Shown: in pieces, positions 18,779-28,880 of the stretch | Numbering within the stretch: the first letter of the stretch is position 1 | Layout of the letters: each line of letters starts with the position of its first letter | Origin: Flavobacterium fluvii | GTDB taxonomy: Bacteria; Bacteroidota; Bacteroidia; Flavobacteriales; Flavobacteriaceae | Reading direction: 5' to 3' | Length of the DNA stretch: 64,000 nucleotides | Assembly (NCBI RefSeq): GCF_900129545.1 | Contig: NZ_FQWB01000001.1 | Span: forward strand, 1,240,001 to 1,304,000 | Notes under the pieces: model-generated | Told to the model about the DNA's origin: nothing | Database searches by the model: none | What the model saw: only the letters and a program-made list of their open reading frames with translations | Translations under genes and position numbers: made by a program

Positions 18779-21172
18779 ATGCCGAAGTTTTACTCTTCAA
18801 TTCTACTTATTTTGGTTTTTATCCATTTTAGTTCTTATGGCCAAAAAAAGACACTTCAGGCAAAATCAACTGTAGAAAACATTGTCATTGACGGAAAAAT
18901 CACCGAAGAGGCTTGGAAAACCGCTCCGATTGCTTCCGATTTTGTCATGTTTGAACCGGATAATGGAAAACCTATTAGCGACAGCAAGAAGACGGAAGTG
19001 AAAATTCTTTATGACAATACCGCCATTTATGTTTTGGCAGTATTGCAAGATGACGAGCCCAATAAAATTTCAAAAGAATTAACCAATAGGGATGTTTTCG
19101 GGATTTCCGACCATTTTTCGGTTTCCATAAATGGCTACAATGATGGACAACAAGATTTCAGGTTTTCTGTTAGTGCTGCCGGAGTGCAAATGGATTGTTT
19201 GGCCATAGAAGACAGCGAGGATTACTCTTGGGATGCCATTTGGAACAGCGAAGTGATCCTAACCGATTTTGGATGGGTTGTTGAAATGAAAATTCCTTAT
19301 GCTGCCCTACGATTTTCAAAAGCCGAAAAACAAACTTGGGGCATCAATTTTATGCGTGAAATAAAACGTGATTTCCAAAAATACACTTGGAATCATATTG
19401 ATACTAAAATTGGTTCCATAATTACGCAAGAAGGAATCCTGGAAGGAATTCAAAACATAAAAACGCCAACAAGACTTTTCTTGATTCCATACAGCTCGGC
19501 CTATTATCAACAAAATAATTTTGATTCCGATAAAACCTTCAAAGCGGGAATGGATATCAAATACGGAATAAATGATGCCTTTACGCTTGACGCCATATTA
19601 GTTCCTGATTTTGGACAAACAAAATTTGACAATGCCATTCTAAATCTGGAACCTTTCGAACAGCTTCTTAACGAAAACAGGCCTTTTTTCACTGAAGCAA
19701 CCGACTTGTTTGCAAAAGGCGGGATGTTTTATTCCAGAAGAATTGGCGGCGAACCGATCATTCAGCCAGAAACAAAGATTAACGAGGAAGTCACGGATTA
19801 TCCAAGCACTGTTGATTTAATCAATGCCGTAAAAGTTTCTGGTCGAACGGAAAAAGGTTTGGGAATTGGGGTTTTGAATGCCGTTACCGAAAAAACGTAT
19901 GCAACCATTCGCGACACCATAACAAATGTGTCACGAAAAGAAGTAATATCGCCTTTGACCAATTATAATGTATTGGTTTTAGACCAACGATTCAATCAAA
20001 ATTCATCAGTGTCTTTTGTTAACACGAATACTGTTAGAAATGGAAATTTCAGGGATGCCAATGCTTCGGCTTTACTATTCGATTTGAATACAAAAGACAA
20101 TACCTATAATTTATATGGAGACTTTAAATGTAGTTATGTCAATGACGTGAAAGATTACGATGGTTATAAAACTGCCATTAATTTTGCCAAAACCAGCGGA
20201 AAATTCAGGTATTTGTTTTCGGCTAAATATCTATCCGATAATTATGATATAAATGATTTGGGAATTATTTTTGTTACAAATTATCACGGTGTTTATGCCG
20301 AATCAAGTTATAGAATAGTCAACCCCACAACTGTTTTCAATACTTTTAAGGCATCACAAAACATAAATATTGATCAGCAAAACACGACTGGGAAAATACA
20401 GGATGCTCGATATCAGCTTGTTGTTAAGGCGACAACATTAAAAAACCATTATTTAGAATTTCTTTTTCAAATTAACCCCTTGGATCGATACGATTTTTAC
20501 GAACCGCGTTCTTATGGAAGCTATGTTTACAAACCTAAAAGCATTATAGGATATGGACAGTTTTATTCAGATGAAACCAGGCCTTTTCATTATGAAATTG
20601 AACTTTCGACCGAAAAATTTGATGAAGAAAACAGAAATATTTACAGGGTATTTGGAGGGACAAAATACAGGTTCAACGATAAATTTTCATTGTCTTACAA
20701 CTTCGAATATACCCGTATGACAAACGATAGGGGTTGGGTAGATTTTGACAATGACGATATTATTTTTGCCGAGCGCAATCGAGAAATTCTGCAACATTAT
20801 TTTACCGGTAAATACTCTATCACCAACAAAATGACTTTTAATCTTATAGCAAGATATTACTGGTCCTATTCTGATAATCACGAATTTTTCACGTTGCAAG
20901 ATGACGGCTATTTAATGCCAAACCCAGGTTATTCCGAGAATAAAGACAGAAATTTCAATTCTTGGAATTTAGATTTTTCTTATTCTTGGTGGTTTGCCCC
21001 AGGAAGCGAACTTTCGGTTTTGTATCGAAATTATGCATTGGAAAACACCAATCTTGTCGAGAAGAATGCGCAAGACAATTTCAGTAATCTTTTTGGAGGC
21101 AACATGACCAATATTTTTTCGATTAGTTTGCGTTACTATATTGACTATAATTCCTTGAGAGGCAAGTATTGA
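18779..21172 (+). CDS. DUF5916 outer-membrane protein with CBM9-like N-terminal domain
   Basis: 797 residues. Signal peptide (1-22, ending FSSYGQ). Residues about 30-215 form a CBM9-like beta-sandwich: IDGKITEEAWKTAP, KILYDNTAIYVLAVLQDDEP, DGQQDFRFSVSAAGVQMD, WDAIWNSEV. The remainder is DUF5916, rich in alternating aromatic/polar strands and ending in SISLRYYIDYNSLRGKY-like strand sequence, which suggests an outer-membrane beta-barrel. Also seen: NENRPFFTEATDLFAKGGMFYSRRIGG, the family hallmark. Substrate and function are unknown; sugar binding is only implied by the fold. Expressed alone from its own promoter. Confidence 0.88.
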   Translation: MPKFYSSILLILVFIHFSSYGQKKTLQAKSTVENIVIDGKITEEAWKTAPIASDFVMFEPDNGKPISDSKKTEVKILYDNTAIYVLAVLQDDEPNKISKELTNRDVFGISDHFSVSINGYNDGQQDFRFSVSAAGVQMDCLAIEDSEDYSWDAIWNSEVILTDFGWVVEMKIPYAALRFSKAEKQTWGINFMREIKRDFQKYTWNHIDTKIGSIITQEGILEGIQNIKTPTRLFLIPYSSAYYQQNNFDSDKTFKAGMDIKYGINDAFTLDAILVPDFGQTKFDNAILNLEPFEQLLNENRPFFTEATDLFAKGGMFYSRRIGGEPIIQPETKINEEVTDYPSTVDLINAVKVSGRTEKGLGIGVLNAVTEKTYATIRDTITNVSRKEVISPLTNYNVLVLDQRFNQNSSVSFVNTNTVRNGNFRDANASALLFDLNTKDNTYNLYGDFKCSYVNDVKDYDGYKTAINFAKTSGKFRYLFSAKYLSDNYDINDLGIIFVTNYHGVYAESSYRIVNPTTVFNTFKASQNINIDQQNTTGKIQDARYQLVVKATTLKNHYLEFLFQINPLDRYDFYEPRSYGSYVYKPKSIIGYGQFYSDETRPFHYEIELSTEKFDEENRNIYRVFGGTKYRFNDKFSLSYNFEYTRMTNDRGWVDFDNDDIIFAERNREILQHYFTGKYSITNKMTFNLIARYYWSYSDNHEFFTLQDDGYLMPNPGYSENKDRNFNSWNLDFSYSWWFAPGSELSVLYRNYALENTNLVEKNAQDNFSNLFGGNMTNIFSISLRYYIDYNSLRGKY

Positions 21173-21264
21173 AAATGCATTAATTTTAAGAAAACACTTC
21201 TTGTTTTACACAATAAAATGCATAATAGTGATTTTTATCATCTAAAACATTTTTATAAATGCTT

Positions 21265-21272
21265 TATCTTTG
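21265..21272 (+). promoter_or_regulatory. -7 promoter box of gpmI
   Basis: TATCTTTG, 17 bases before the ATG; no clear -33 box. Confidence 0.5.
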
Positions 21273-21289
21273 CATAAAAATACAACACA

Positions 21290-22807
21290 ATGAACAAAAA
21301 AGTAATCCTCATGATTCTGGACGGTTGGGGAAAATCTCCAGACCCTAAAGTTTCGGCAATTGACAATGCAGACATTCCTTTCATCGATAGTTTATACAAA
21401 AAATATCCAAGCGCACAGCTTAGAACCGACGGATTGAACGTTGGCTTGCCTGAAGGTCAGATGGGAAATTCCGAAGTGGGACACATGAACCTTGGAGCAG
21501 GAAGAATTATTTATCAAGATTTGGCAAAAATAAATCTTGCCGTTGAAAATAAAACATTAAACACTGAACCGGTACTTGTTGACGCCTTCCAATATGCCAA
21601 AGACAAAAACGTGGACGTTCACTTTTTAGGATTGGTTTCTGATGGTGGAGTGCATTCCCATACCTCTCATTTAAGAGGTTTAATCGATGCAACCCAAAAT
21701 TTTGGTTTAGAGAAAGTTTTTGTTCACGCTTTCACTGACGGACGTGATGTTGATCCAAGATCAGGTGCAAAATACATTCAGGATTTAGAAAATTATACGG
21801 CGAAAACTTCTGTGAAGATTGCTTCTGTTGTGGGGCGTTATTATGCAATGGATCGTGACAAACGTTGGGAAAGAGTGAAAGTTGCCTACGATTTATTGGT
21901 AAATGGAGCTGGAACTCATTCGAGAAATATTGTAAAAAACATCGAAGAGAGTTATGCAAAAGATATAACAGACGAATTTATCGACCCTATCATTGCGGTT
22001 GACGAAAACGACAAACCATTGTCTATAATTAAAGAAGATGATGTCGTGATATTTTTCAATTTCAGAACCGACAGGGGGCGTGAATTGACCGAAACTTTGT
22101 CTCAAAAAGATTTCCACGAGCAAAACATGCACAAACTCAATTTGTATTATGTTACGCTTACCAATTATGATGAAACTTACGAGGACGTAAAAGTCGTTTA
22201 CAACAAAGACAACATCACGGAAACCCTTGGTGAAGTCTTGGAAAAAGCGGGCAAAAAACAAATCAGAATCGCCGAAACAGAGAAATATCCACACGTGACC
22301 TTCTTCTTTTCTGGTGGTAGAGAATTGCCGTTTGAGGGCGAAAGCCGCATCTTGAAAAACTCTCCAAAAGTAGCCACATACGATTTGCAACCCGAAATGA
22401 GTGCTTATGAACTAGCCGATGCTTTGGTTCCTGAACTGGAAAAAGGCGATGTTGATTTTGTTTGTCTGAATTTTGCCAATGGAGACATGGTGGGGCATAC
22501 AGGAGTGATGAGTGCAGCAATAAAAGCCTGTGAAGCGGTTGACAAATGTGTCGAAAAAGTAGTTACTGCGGCCTTGGCGAATGGTTACACGACATTGGTA
22601 ATTGCAGACCACGGTAATTGCGAAACGATGATAAATCCTGACGGAAGTCCAAACACGGCGCATACTACAAATCCAGTGCCTATTATTTTGGTTGACAATG
22701 AATTGAAGGCGATTAATGATGGCGTTTTAGGCGATTTAGCTCCGACTGTCTTGGCGTTGATGGGCGTTGAAAAACCTGAAATTATGACCAGACATTCACT
22801 TCTATAA
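21290..22807 (+). CDS. gpmI: 2,3-bisphosphoglycerate-independent phosphoglycerate mutase
   Basis: Glycolytic enzyme interconverting 3- and 2-phosphoglycerate with two Mn ions. 505 residues, the normal length. Seen: LMILDGWG (about 6-13) with a metal-binding Asp; the phosphoserine in GNSEVGHMNLGAGR (about residue 62); VFVHAFTDGRDVDP; FFNFRTDRGRE; EKYPHVTFFFSGG; NFANGDMVGHTG; and VIADHGNCE with the second metal site. Monocistronic, with its own -7 box and terminator. Confidence 0.97.
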   Translation: MNKKVILMILDGWGKSPDPKVSAIDNADIPFIDSLYKKYPSAQLRTDGLNVGLPEGQMGNSEVGHMNLGAGRIIYQDLAKINLAVENKTLNTEPVLVDAFQYAKDKNVDVHFLGLVSDGGVHSHTSHLRGLIDATQNFGLEKVFVHAFTDGRDVDPRSGAKYIQDLENYTAKTSVKIASVVGRYYAMDRDKRWERVKVAYDLLVNGAGTHSRNIVKNIEESYAKDITDEFIDPIIAVDENDKPLSIIKEDDVVIFFNFRTDRGRELTETLSQKDFHEQNMHKLNLYYVTLTNYDETYEDVKVVYNKDNITETLGEVLEKAGKKQIRIAETEKYPHVTFFFSGGRELPFEGESRILKNSPKVATYDLQPEMSAYELADALVPELEKGDVDFVCLNFANGDMVGHTGVMSAAIKACEAVDKCVEKVVTAALANGYTTLVIADHGNCETMINPDGSPNTAHTTNPVPIILVDNELKAINDGVLGDLAPTVLALMGVEKPEIMTRHSLL

Positions 22808-22824
22808 TCATATAGTAATTTTAT

Positions 22825-22858
22825 AAAAAAGCTTCTCCAAAACAGAGAAGCTTTTTTT
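22825..22858 (+). terminator. Terminator after gpmI
   Basis: AAAAAAGCTTCTC pairs with GAGAAGCTTTTTTT around CAAAACA. It ends 14 bases before the map -7 box. Confidence 0.85.
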
Positions 22859-22871
22859 ATAAATAAAATTG

Positions 22872-22879
22872 TATTTTTG
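22872..22879 (+). promoter_or_regulatory. -7 promoter box of map
   Basis: TATTTTTG, 17 bases before the ATG of map. Confidence 0.5.
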
Positions 22880-22896
22880 CCACTTATTTTACAAAA

Positions 22897-23715
22897 ATGA
22901 TTATCCAAAAAACAAGAGAAGAAATAGAATTAATGCGCGAAAGTGCTTTAATCGTATCCAAAACATTAGGAATGATTGCTTCTGAAATCAGACCTGGAGT
23001 TACCACTTTACATCTGGACAAGTTAGCCGAAGAATTCATTCGTGATCATGGTGCAGTACCAAGTTTCCTAGGATTGTATGGTTTTCCAAACTCGCTTTGC
23101 ATGAGTCCAAATGCGCAAGTGGTGCATGGAATTCCGAACAACAAACCGCTAGAGAGTGGTGACGTGATTTCTGTAGATTGTGGCGCTTATAAAAACGGAT
23201 TCCACGGAGACCACGCTTATTCATTCGAGATTGGAGAAGTGGCTCCAGAAACCAAAAAATTATTGCAGGTTACCAAAGAATCTTTGTACGTAGGAATACG
23301 TGAATTAAGAATAGGAAACCGCGTGGAAGACGTGGGTAATGCCATCCAGAAATACACCGAAGCCCACGGATATGGAGTGGTTCGCGAATTGGTAGGACAC
23401 GGTGTTGGTCAAAAGATGCACGAAGACCCTGAAATGCCCAATTATGGTAAAAAAGGTCGCGGAAAACTTTTCGTTGAAGGAATGGTCGTTGCTATTGAGC
23501 CAATGATCAATATGGGAACCAAAAACATAAAACAACTCAAAGACGGTTGGACAATCCTTACTGCCGACGGAAAACCATCTGCCCATTTCGAACATGACGT
23601 TGCAATCATTGACGGAAAACCAGAGATTTTGTCCACTTTCGCCTATATCTATAAAGCTTTGGGAATTGAAAGCAATGAAGAAGACGAGTTTAGAAAAATA
23701 CCATTGGTTTTATAA
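22897..23715 (+). CDS. map: Methionine aminopeptidase, type I
   Basis: Removes the N-terminal Met from nascent proteins. 272 residues, type I core without extension at the N-terminus and with about 20 extra residues at the C-terminus. The metal and substrate ligands are in place: His in VVHGIPNN (about 79), Asp in SVDCG (about 96), Asp in GFHGDHAYSF (about 107), His in GHGVGQKMHEDP (about 170), Glu in VAIEPMIN (about 203) and Glu in SAHFEHDVAI (about 234). The stop overlaps the start of the methyltransferase by one base (TAATG). Confidence 0.96.
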   Translation: MIIQKTREEIELMRESALIVSKTLGMIASEIRPGVTTLHLDKLAEEFIRDHGAVPSFLGLYGFPNSLCMSPNAQVVHGIPNNKPLESGDVISVDCGAYKNGFHGDHAYSFEIGEVAPETKKLLQVTKESLYVGIRELRIGNRVEDVGNAIQKYTEAHGYGVVRELVGHGVGQKMHEDPEMPNYGKKGRGKLFVEGMVVAIEPMINMGTKNIKQLKDGWTILTADGKPSAHFEHDVAIIDGKPEILSTFAYIYKALGIESNEEDEFRKIPLVL

Positions 23716-24479
23716 TGAAAAAACTTTTTAAATTAATCCTCAATACCATTCCGCGTCCAATATTAATTCGTTTGAGTTATGTGGCGCGACCAATTATCGC
23801 ATTTTCGTTAAAAGGAACTAATTTTACCGATCCTATCGACGGGAAAAGTTTCAAGTCAATGTTGCCTTATGGATACGAAAAACAACGCAACAATGTACTT
23901 TCGCCAAGTACTCTTTCGTTGGAAAGACACCGTTTGTTGTGGTTGTATCTAAACGAACAAACCGATTTTTTCACGGCAAAAAAGAAAGTATTGCATTTTG
24001 CACCGGAACAGGCTTTTTATAAATTGTTTCGCAAGCAAAAAAATCTCGATTACACCACAACCGATTTATTTTCGCCATTGGCAGACGTGAAAGCGGATAT
24101 CTGTAATTTGCCTTTCGAAGACAATCAATACGACGTTATTTTGTGCAACCACGTTTTGGAACACATTCCAGACGATACCAAGGCAATGCAGGAATTATTC
24201 CGAGTTTTGAAACCGGGTGGAATGGCGATTCTTCAAATTCCGCAAGACTTAAAAAGAGAAGTGACATTTGCCGACGATTCTATCACTGACCAAAAAGAAC
24301 GCGCCAAAATATTCGGGCAGTACGATCACGTTCGCATTTATGGTCGCGATTATTTTGACAAATTGAGAAGCATTGGTTTTACTGTAATTGAAGAAGATTA
24401 TACCAATAAAATCGCTCTAGAATTGGTAGAGAAATATTGCTTGGCCAAAGGAGAAATTATTCCGGTTTGTTTTAAATAA
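23715..24479 (+). CDS. Class I SAM-dependent methyltransferase (Methyltransf_11 type)
   Basis: 254 residues. A SAM-binding Rossmann core is seen from about residue 90: KVLHFAPEQAFYK replaces the usual glycine-rich motif I, then ADICNLPFEDNQYDVILCNHVLEHIPDD (about 120-150) and RVLKPGGMAILQIP (about 160-175). The form LHFAPE occurs in a subset acting on sugars or lipids in Bacteroidota glycan loci, so the target is uncertain. It overlaps the map stop codon by one base and is cotranscribed with it. Confidence 0.85.
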   Translation: MKKLFKLILNTIPRPILIRLSYVARPIIAFSLKGTNFTDPIDGKSFKSMLPYGYEKQRNNVLSPSTLSLERHRLLWLYLNEQTDFFTAKKKVLHFAPEQAFYKLFRKQKNLDYTTTDLFSPLADVKADICNLPFEDNQYDVILCNHVLEHIPDDTKAMQELFRVLKPGGMAILQIPQDLKREVTFADDSITDQKERAKIFGQYDHVRIYGRDYFDKLRSIGFTVIEEDYTNKIALELVEKYCLAKGEIIPVCFK

Positions 24480-24560
24480 ACCGAAAATCATCCAATTTTA
24501 TTTCAACATAATTTAGCAAAGCATAATTCGTTATATTTACCATTCAACAATTACGAAATT

Positions 24561-25814
24561 ATGCTTGCTCCTTTTTTTCGAAAAATACTATTGCTTTTTA
24601 TCGTCACTTCGGCTGTTGCACAAACAGAAACCGAGGTAGTTCCGCCTTATAACATCAAAACCACGACCTTCATACAAAACAATGAAAATGTAGTTCCCAT
24701 ATTCGAATTGGGTTCGGGTTTCCAATTTCAATTTGATGATTTGTTCGGAAATGAAGCCAATTATTATTACGAAATCGTGCATTGCGACTACAATTGGAAA
24801 CCAACTGACATTCCAAAAACCGAATATTTAAAAGGTTTCGACGGGCAAAGAATTCAAGAATACGAGAATTCCGTTAACACCCTGCAAACCTATTCGCATT
24901 ATAGATTGCCCATTCCAAACCAATTCACGCAATTAAGAATCAGTGGCAATTACATCCTGAAAATCTTGGACGAAAATAAAGATGTGGTGTTCTCCAGGAA
25001 GTTTATCCTTTATGAAGATTTAGTTACTGTTCCCATGCAAATAAGACGTGCCCGAACTGCAAACTATTTAGATTATAAACACAATATCGAGTTTTCGGTT
25101 CGTTCACTCGTGCTCAATTTTCAAAATCCCTTGAAAAACGTAAAAGTGGTCTTGTTTCAAAACGGCCAGTTCAACACCGCCATCAAAAACATAGCGCCAC
25201 AATACACCATTGGCAACGAATTAATTTATAAATACGATACCGAAACCCAATTTTGGGCTGGAAACGAATTTTTGTATTTCGACAATAATGATATTAGAGC
25301 CGCCGCCAATAATGTTTCAAGAGTAAATTCAAGTACTGGGATTTACAGTTCTAATTTATATACCAATAATGCCAGAGGAAATTTTCCATATTCCGTAACT
25401 CCGGATGTCAATGGAAATTTCGTGGTTCGCAACATCAGTTCGGTAAAAAACGATATTGAAGCAGATTATGCCTGGGTTTATTTCAGTCTTTCGGCTCCCG
25501 CATTTATGTCGAAGAAAGGCATTTATGTGACGGGAATGTTCAATAATTACAGTTTGTCGCCCGAGTACAAAATGGATTTCAATGCCGAAAAAAAGATATA
25601 TGAAAAAGCCGTTTTAATAAAACAAGGGTTTGCCAATTATCAATATCAGGTGGCTGACGAAAAAGGGAACGTGGATGCCGAAAAAGCTATAGACGGCAAT
25701 TTTTGGCAAACCGAAAATGATTATTCCATATTGGTTTATTATCGCGAAAACAGCGACCGCTACGATCGAGTTATTGGAAAAGCAACCGCAAATTCGAATG
25801 TAATTACCAACTAA
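24561..25814 (+). CDS. Type IX secretion system plug protein (DUF5103 / T9SS_plug)
   Basis: 417 residues: signal peptide (1-20, ending TSAVAQ), then an N-terminal plug domain of the type first described as DUF5103 (about 30-150: PIFELGSGFQFQFDDL, YYYEIVHCDYNWKPTDI) and a C-terminal part ending in an early-set/CBM48-like beta region (IYVTGMFNNYSLSPEYKM...YQYQVADEKG). From family knowledge, this protein occupies the periplasmic or lateral side of the SprA translocon in Flavobacterium johnsoniae. It fits the type A and type B sorting domains found at 2382 and 32140. Expressed alone. Confidence 0.9.
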   Translation: MLAPFFRKILLLFIVTSAVAQTETEVVPPYNIKTTTFIQNNENVVPIFELGSGFQFQFDDLFGNEANYYYEIVHCDYNWKPTDIPKTEYLKGFDGQRIQEYENSVNTLQTYSHYRLPIPNQFTQLRISGNYILKILDENKDVVFSRKFILYEDLVTVPMQIRRARTANYLDYKHNIEFSVRSLVLNFQNPLKNVKVVLFQNGQFNTAIKNIAPQYTIGNELIYKYDTETQFWAGNEFLYFDNNDIRAAANNVSRVNSSTGIYSSNLYTNNARGNFPYSVTPDVNGNFVVRNISSVKNDIEADYAWVYFSLSAPAFMSKKGIYVTGMFNNYSLSPEYKMDFNAEKKIYEKAVLIKQGFANYQYQVADEKGNVDAEKAIDGNFWQTENDYSILVYYRENSDRYDRVIGKATANSNVITN

Positions 25815-25855
25815 AAAAACATTTTTTAAAACTGCAAAACAAACCCATTTTTTTG

Positions 25856-25863
25856 TAAATTTG
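25856..25863 (+). promoter_or_regulatory. -7 promoter box of apaG
   Basis: TAAATTTG, 32 bases before the ATG of apaG. Confidence 0.5.
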
Positions 25864-25895
25864 CGATATATTAAACTCATTAGTACTCAATTACA

Positions 25896-26282
25896 ATGGT
25901 TTCACAAATAACAAGAGGTATTAAAATTTCCGTTTTGACTAGTTTTGAAGGTACCTACTTCAAGAACTACAAAATTCATTTTGCCTTCAGTTATCAAATC
26001 ACCATCGAAAACCACAGTAAAGATTCCGTACAATTAGTTTCACGTCATTGGGAAATTTTCGATTCCCTCAACAACAGGGAAATTGTGGATGGCGAAGGCG
26101 TAATTGGTAAAAAACCAGTTTTAAGACCAGGCGAATCACATACTTATAATTCCGGCTGTTTGTTGGCCTCACCTTATGGTGCCATGAAAGGATTCTTCAA
26201 TATGGTCAATTTTACCACCACAAAAACTTTCAAAGTAATTGTACCTACATTTCGTTTGTCTGCACCTTTTGCCTTGAATTAA
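25896..26282 (+). CDS. apaG: ApaG domain protein
   Basis: 128 residues, the full length of the family, which has an immunoglobulin/fibronectin-like fold. Seen: ISVLTSFEG, FAFSYQITIENHSKDSVQLVSRHWEI (about 28-53), GVIGKKPVLRPGESHTYNSGCLL (about 70-92) and GAMKGFFNMV. The enterobacterial protein is linked to Co/Mg homeostasis and diadenosine tetraphosphate metabolism through its operon, but this copy stands alone, so a role cannot be transferred with certainty. Confidence 0.93.
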   Translation: MVSQITRGIKISVLTSFEGTYFKNYKIHFAFSYQITIENHSKDSVQLVSRHWEIFDSLNNREIVDGEGVIGKKPVLRPGESHTYNSGCLLASPYGAMKGFFNMVNFTTTKTFKVIVPTFRLSAPFALN

Positions 26283-26419
26283 AAGCTATTGCCAAAACCA
26301 AGCAAAGTGGATTAAATTTACAATCATGACCCGAACAGATTTGCATCATTAATTGCATGTTTTTAAAACAATCCTTTGTACTTTTGTGAAACTTTTATAA
26401 TTCTCAAAATAAAAAAGAT

Positions 26420-28048
26420 ATGCTCAAAGGATTTTTCAATACGCCAAAAGCCGTAAACGAGCCCGTAAAATCGTATGCGCCGAATTCTCCGGAAAAAGCT
26501 GCTGTTCTGGCTGCTTACAAACAAATGTGGAATGAAAAAACAGACGTTCCCCTATACATAGGAAGTGAGGAAATCAGGACCGGGAACACCAGAAATATGA
26601 CTGCGCCACACGACCACAAACACGTTGTAGGAGTCTATCATCTTGCCGAAAAAGTACATATCGAAAAAGCCATTGCCAATGCATTGGATTCCAAAGCAAA
26701 ATGGGCCAATATGGCTTGGGAACAACGAGCCGCGATTTTTCTGAAAGCTGCCGAATTAATTGCAGGACCTTACAGAGCCAAAATAAATGCCGCAACAATG
26801 ATTGCGCAATCCAAAAATATTTACCAGGCCGAAATTGATGCTGCCTGCGAATTCATAGATTTCTTGCGTTACAACGTGGAGTTTATGACGCAAATCTACG
26901 GTGACCAACCCAAATCAACTTCCGATGTTTGGAATAGACTGGAATACCGTCCTCTGGAAGGTTTTGTGTATGCCATTACGCCTTTCAACTTTACGGCCAT
27001 TGCAGGAAATCTTCCGGCTAGTGCTGCCATGATGGGGAATGTCGTGATTTGGAAACCCAGTGACAGCCAAGTTTTTTCTGCCAAAATTATCATCGACATC
27101 TTCAAGGAAGCCGGACTTCCTGACGGTGTAATCAACGTGGTTTTTGGGGATGCCTTAATGATTACCGACACCGTTTTGGCAAGCCGTGATTTCGCCGGAG
27201 TTCATTTTACGGGTTCCACCCATGTATTCAAGGATATTTGGGCAAAAATTGGAACCAACATTCACCACTATAAAACCTATCCAAGAATTGTGGGCGAAAC
27301 GGGTGGAAAAGATTTCGTTTTGGCACATCCAAGTGCCAACGTGAAACAAGTTGCCACCGGAATTGTTCGTGGTGCTTTCGAATTTCAAGGTCAAAAATGT
27401 TCTGCCGCTTCAAGAGCTTATGTCCCTAAAAGTATGTGGACTGAACTCAAAAAACAATTGATTGTTGACGTGAAATCAATGAAAATGGGTTCGCCGGAAG
27501 ATTTTGGTAATTTCATCACCGCCGTGATTCACGAGGGTTCTTTCGATAAATTGGCAAGATTCATAGACCAAGCCAAAAAAGATGTGGATGCCGAAATTAT
27601 CGTTGGTGGAAATTATGACAAATCTGTTGGTTATTTTGTTGAACCAACCATAATCGTGACCACAAATCCACATTATGTTACGATGGAAACCGAATTGTTT
27701 GGACCAATCCTGACGCTTTTCGTTTACGAAGACGATCAATGGAAATCCACTTTAAAGCTGGTTGACAGTACTTCTGAATATGCCCTGACTGGAGCTGTCT
27801 TTAGCCAAGACCGTTATGCCATCGAGGAAGCGACAATTGCTTTGCAAAACGCTGCCGGAAATTTCTACATCAACGACAAGCCTACAGGAGCTGTTGTGGG
27901 AATGCAGCCTTTTGGTGGTGCCAGGGCTTCCGGAACCAACGACAAAGCGGGTTCGGCATTGAACTTGTTGCGTTGGGCTTCGCCAAGAACCATCAAGGAA
28001 ACTTTTGTAACTCCTGAAGATTATAGATATCCATTTTTGGGAGAATAG
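26420..28048 (+). CDS. pruA: L-glutamate gamma-semialdehyde dehydrogenase (1-pyrroline-5-carboxylate dehydrogenase)
   Basis: Oxidises glutamate semialdehyde, formed from proline, to glutamate with NAD. 542 residues, the length of the stand-alone (not PutA-fused) form. Seen: YAITPFNFTAIAGNLPA (about 190-206), VIWKPSDSQ, FTGSTHVFKDIW, the general base in VGETGGKDFV (about 290) and the nucleophile in FQGQKCSAASRAYVP (Cys about 325), then ETELFGPILTLFVY. No proline dehydrogenase is adjacent. A terminator follows. Confidence 0.95.
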   Translation: MLKGFFNTPKAVNEPVKSYAPNSPEKAAVLAAYKQMWNEKTDVPLYIGSEEIRTGNTRNMTAPHDHKHVVGVYHLAEKVHIEKAIANALDSKAKWANMAWEQRAAIFLKAAELIAGPYRAKINAATMIAQSKNIYQAEIDAACEFIDFLRYNVEFMTQIYGDQPKSTSDVWNRLEYRPLEGFVYAITPFNFTAIAGNLPASAAMMGNVVIWKPSDSQVFSAKIIIDIFKEAGLPDGVINVVFGDALMITDTVLASRDFAGVHFTGSTHVFKDIWAKIGTNIHHYKTYPRIVGETGGKDFVLAHPSANVKQVATGIVRGAFEFQGQKCSAASRAYVPKSMWTELKKQLIVDVKSMKMGSPEDFGNFITAVIHEGSFDKLARFIDQAKKDVDAEIIVGGNYDKSVGYFVEPTIIVTTNPHYVTMETELFGPILTLFVYEDDQWKSTLKLVDSTSEYALTGAVFSQDRYAIEEATIALQNAAGNFYINDKPTGAVVGMQPFGGARASGTNDKAGSALNLLRWASPRTIKETFVTPEDYRYPFLGE

Positions 28049-28092
28049 TTTTCAAGGTACGAGGTTAGATATACGAAGTACGATATTTAAAA

Positions 28093-28137
28093 ACCCACAA
28101 GAATCAGGTTATTTGAGTTCTTGTGGGTTTTGTTTTT
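28093..28137 (+). terminator. Terminator after pruA
   Basis: CCCACAAGAA (28094-28103) pairs with TTCTTGTGGG (28118-28127), followed by a T-rich tract. Confidence 0.8.
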
Positions 28138-28153
28138 AATTTTTTATAAGAAA

Positions 28154-28831
28154 CTAAAAAGGCAAACTATTAAAAAACATGATTTGAAATTGGGTTCTGC
28201 TGGAATTTGGGAGAATTTGCGACATTAAACCCGCTTCAACTTTGAAATTCTTATTAAAACAATAGCCAAGACCACCATAAATACGATCTCTATCAAAATA
28301 ACTTGGACCTTCGGTATTGATAAAAATTTCATTGTAAGCGGAAGCATATATGGCATTTTTATCCATTTCTTTTTTGTTGATTGGAACATTCAAAGAGAGA
28401 AAATAACGCGCCCGCATCTTGAAATCATCTTCGATAAATCGTTGTTCAAAGCGATAGCGATGCTGAATGTTTACTCTTCCAAATTGTTGCTTGGTAATAA
28501 ATTGCTGAAAAATCCGGTGTTCGTTCGTATTCGTTTTGTTATCTGTTCCAGCGATATAGGGCTCTGAATAGACATAAGCGTATCCCAATAACAGATTGTT
28601 GTTGTTTTCGGATAAATTGTATCCAATTCCTGTTCTTAACAATAATTGCTCGAGATCTCCGGCGAAATTATAGTTTCGGTACTGCACTTCATTGTGCCAA
28701 TTCCATCTATTGTTGATTTTTTGGTTGCCGAAATAAAGGAACCAATTTCCTGTATCTGTTTTTTGTGCATTTACGCTGGCTGTTAAAAATAATGCCGCCA
28801 AAAAGCAAAACGATTGTACTTTGTTGATCAT
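28154..28831 (-). CDS. DUF2490 outer-membrane beta-barrel protein
   Basis: 225 residues: signal peptide (1-22, ending ASVNAQ) followed by DUF2490. Features seen: NWFLYFGNQKINNRWNWHNEVQYRNYN (about 28-54), EQLLLRTGIGY, LLLGYAYVYSEPY, RYRFEQRF, and FQIMFFNSLPF as last strand with a C-terminal Phe typical of outer-membrane barrels. The substrate is unknown. It lies 50 bases downstream of rsmG on the same strand and may be read through from it. Confidence 0.85.
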   Translation of the reverse strand: MINKVQSFCFLAALFLTASVNAQKTDTGNWFLYFGNQKINNRWNWHNEVQYRNYNFAGDLEQLLLRTGIGYNLSENNNNLLLGYAYVYSEPYIAGTDNKTNTNEHRIFQQFITKQQFGRVNIQHRYRFEQRFIEDDFKMRARYFLSLNVPINKKEMDKNAIYASAYNEIFINTEGPSYFDRDRIYGGLGYCFNKNFKVEAGLMSQILPNSSRTQFQIMFFNSLPF

Positions 28832-28880
28832 TTAATTTTGAATTATTTTGAAGTTAAAAATTCGATATGGTTCACAAATT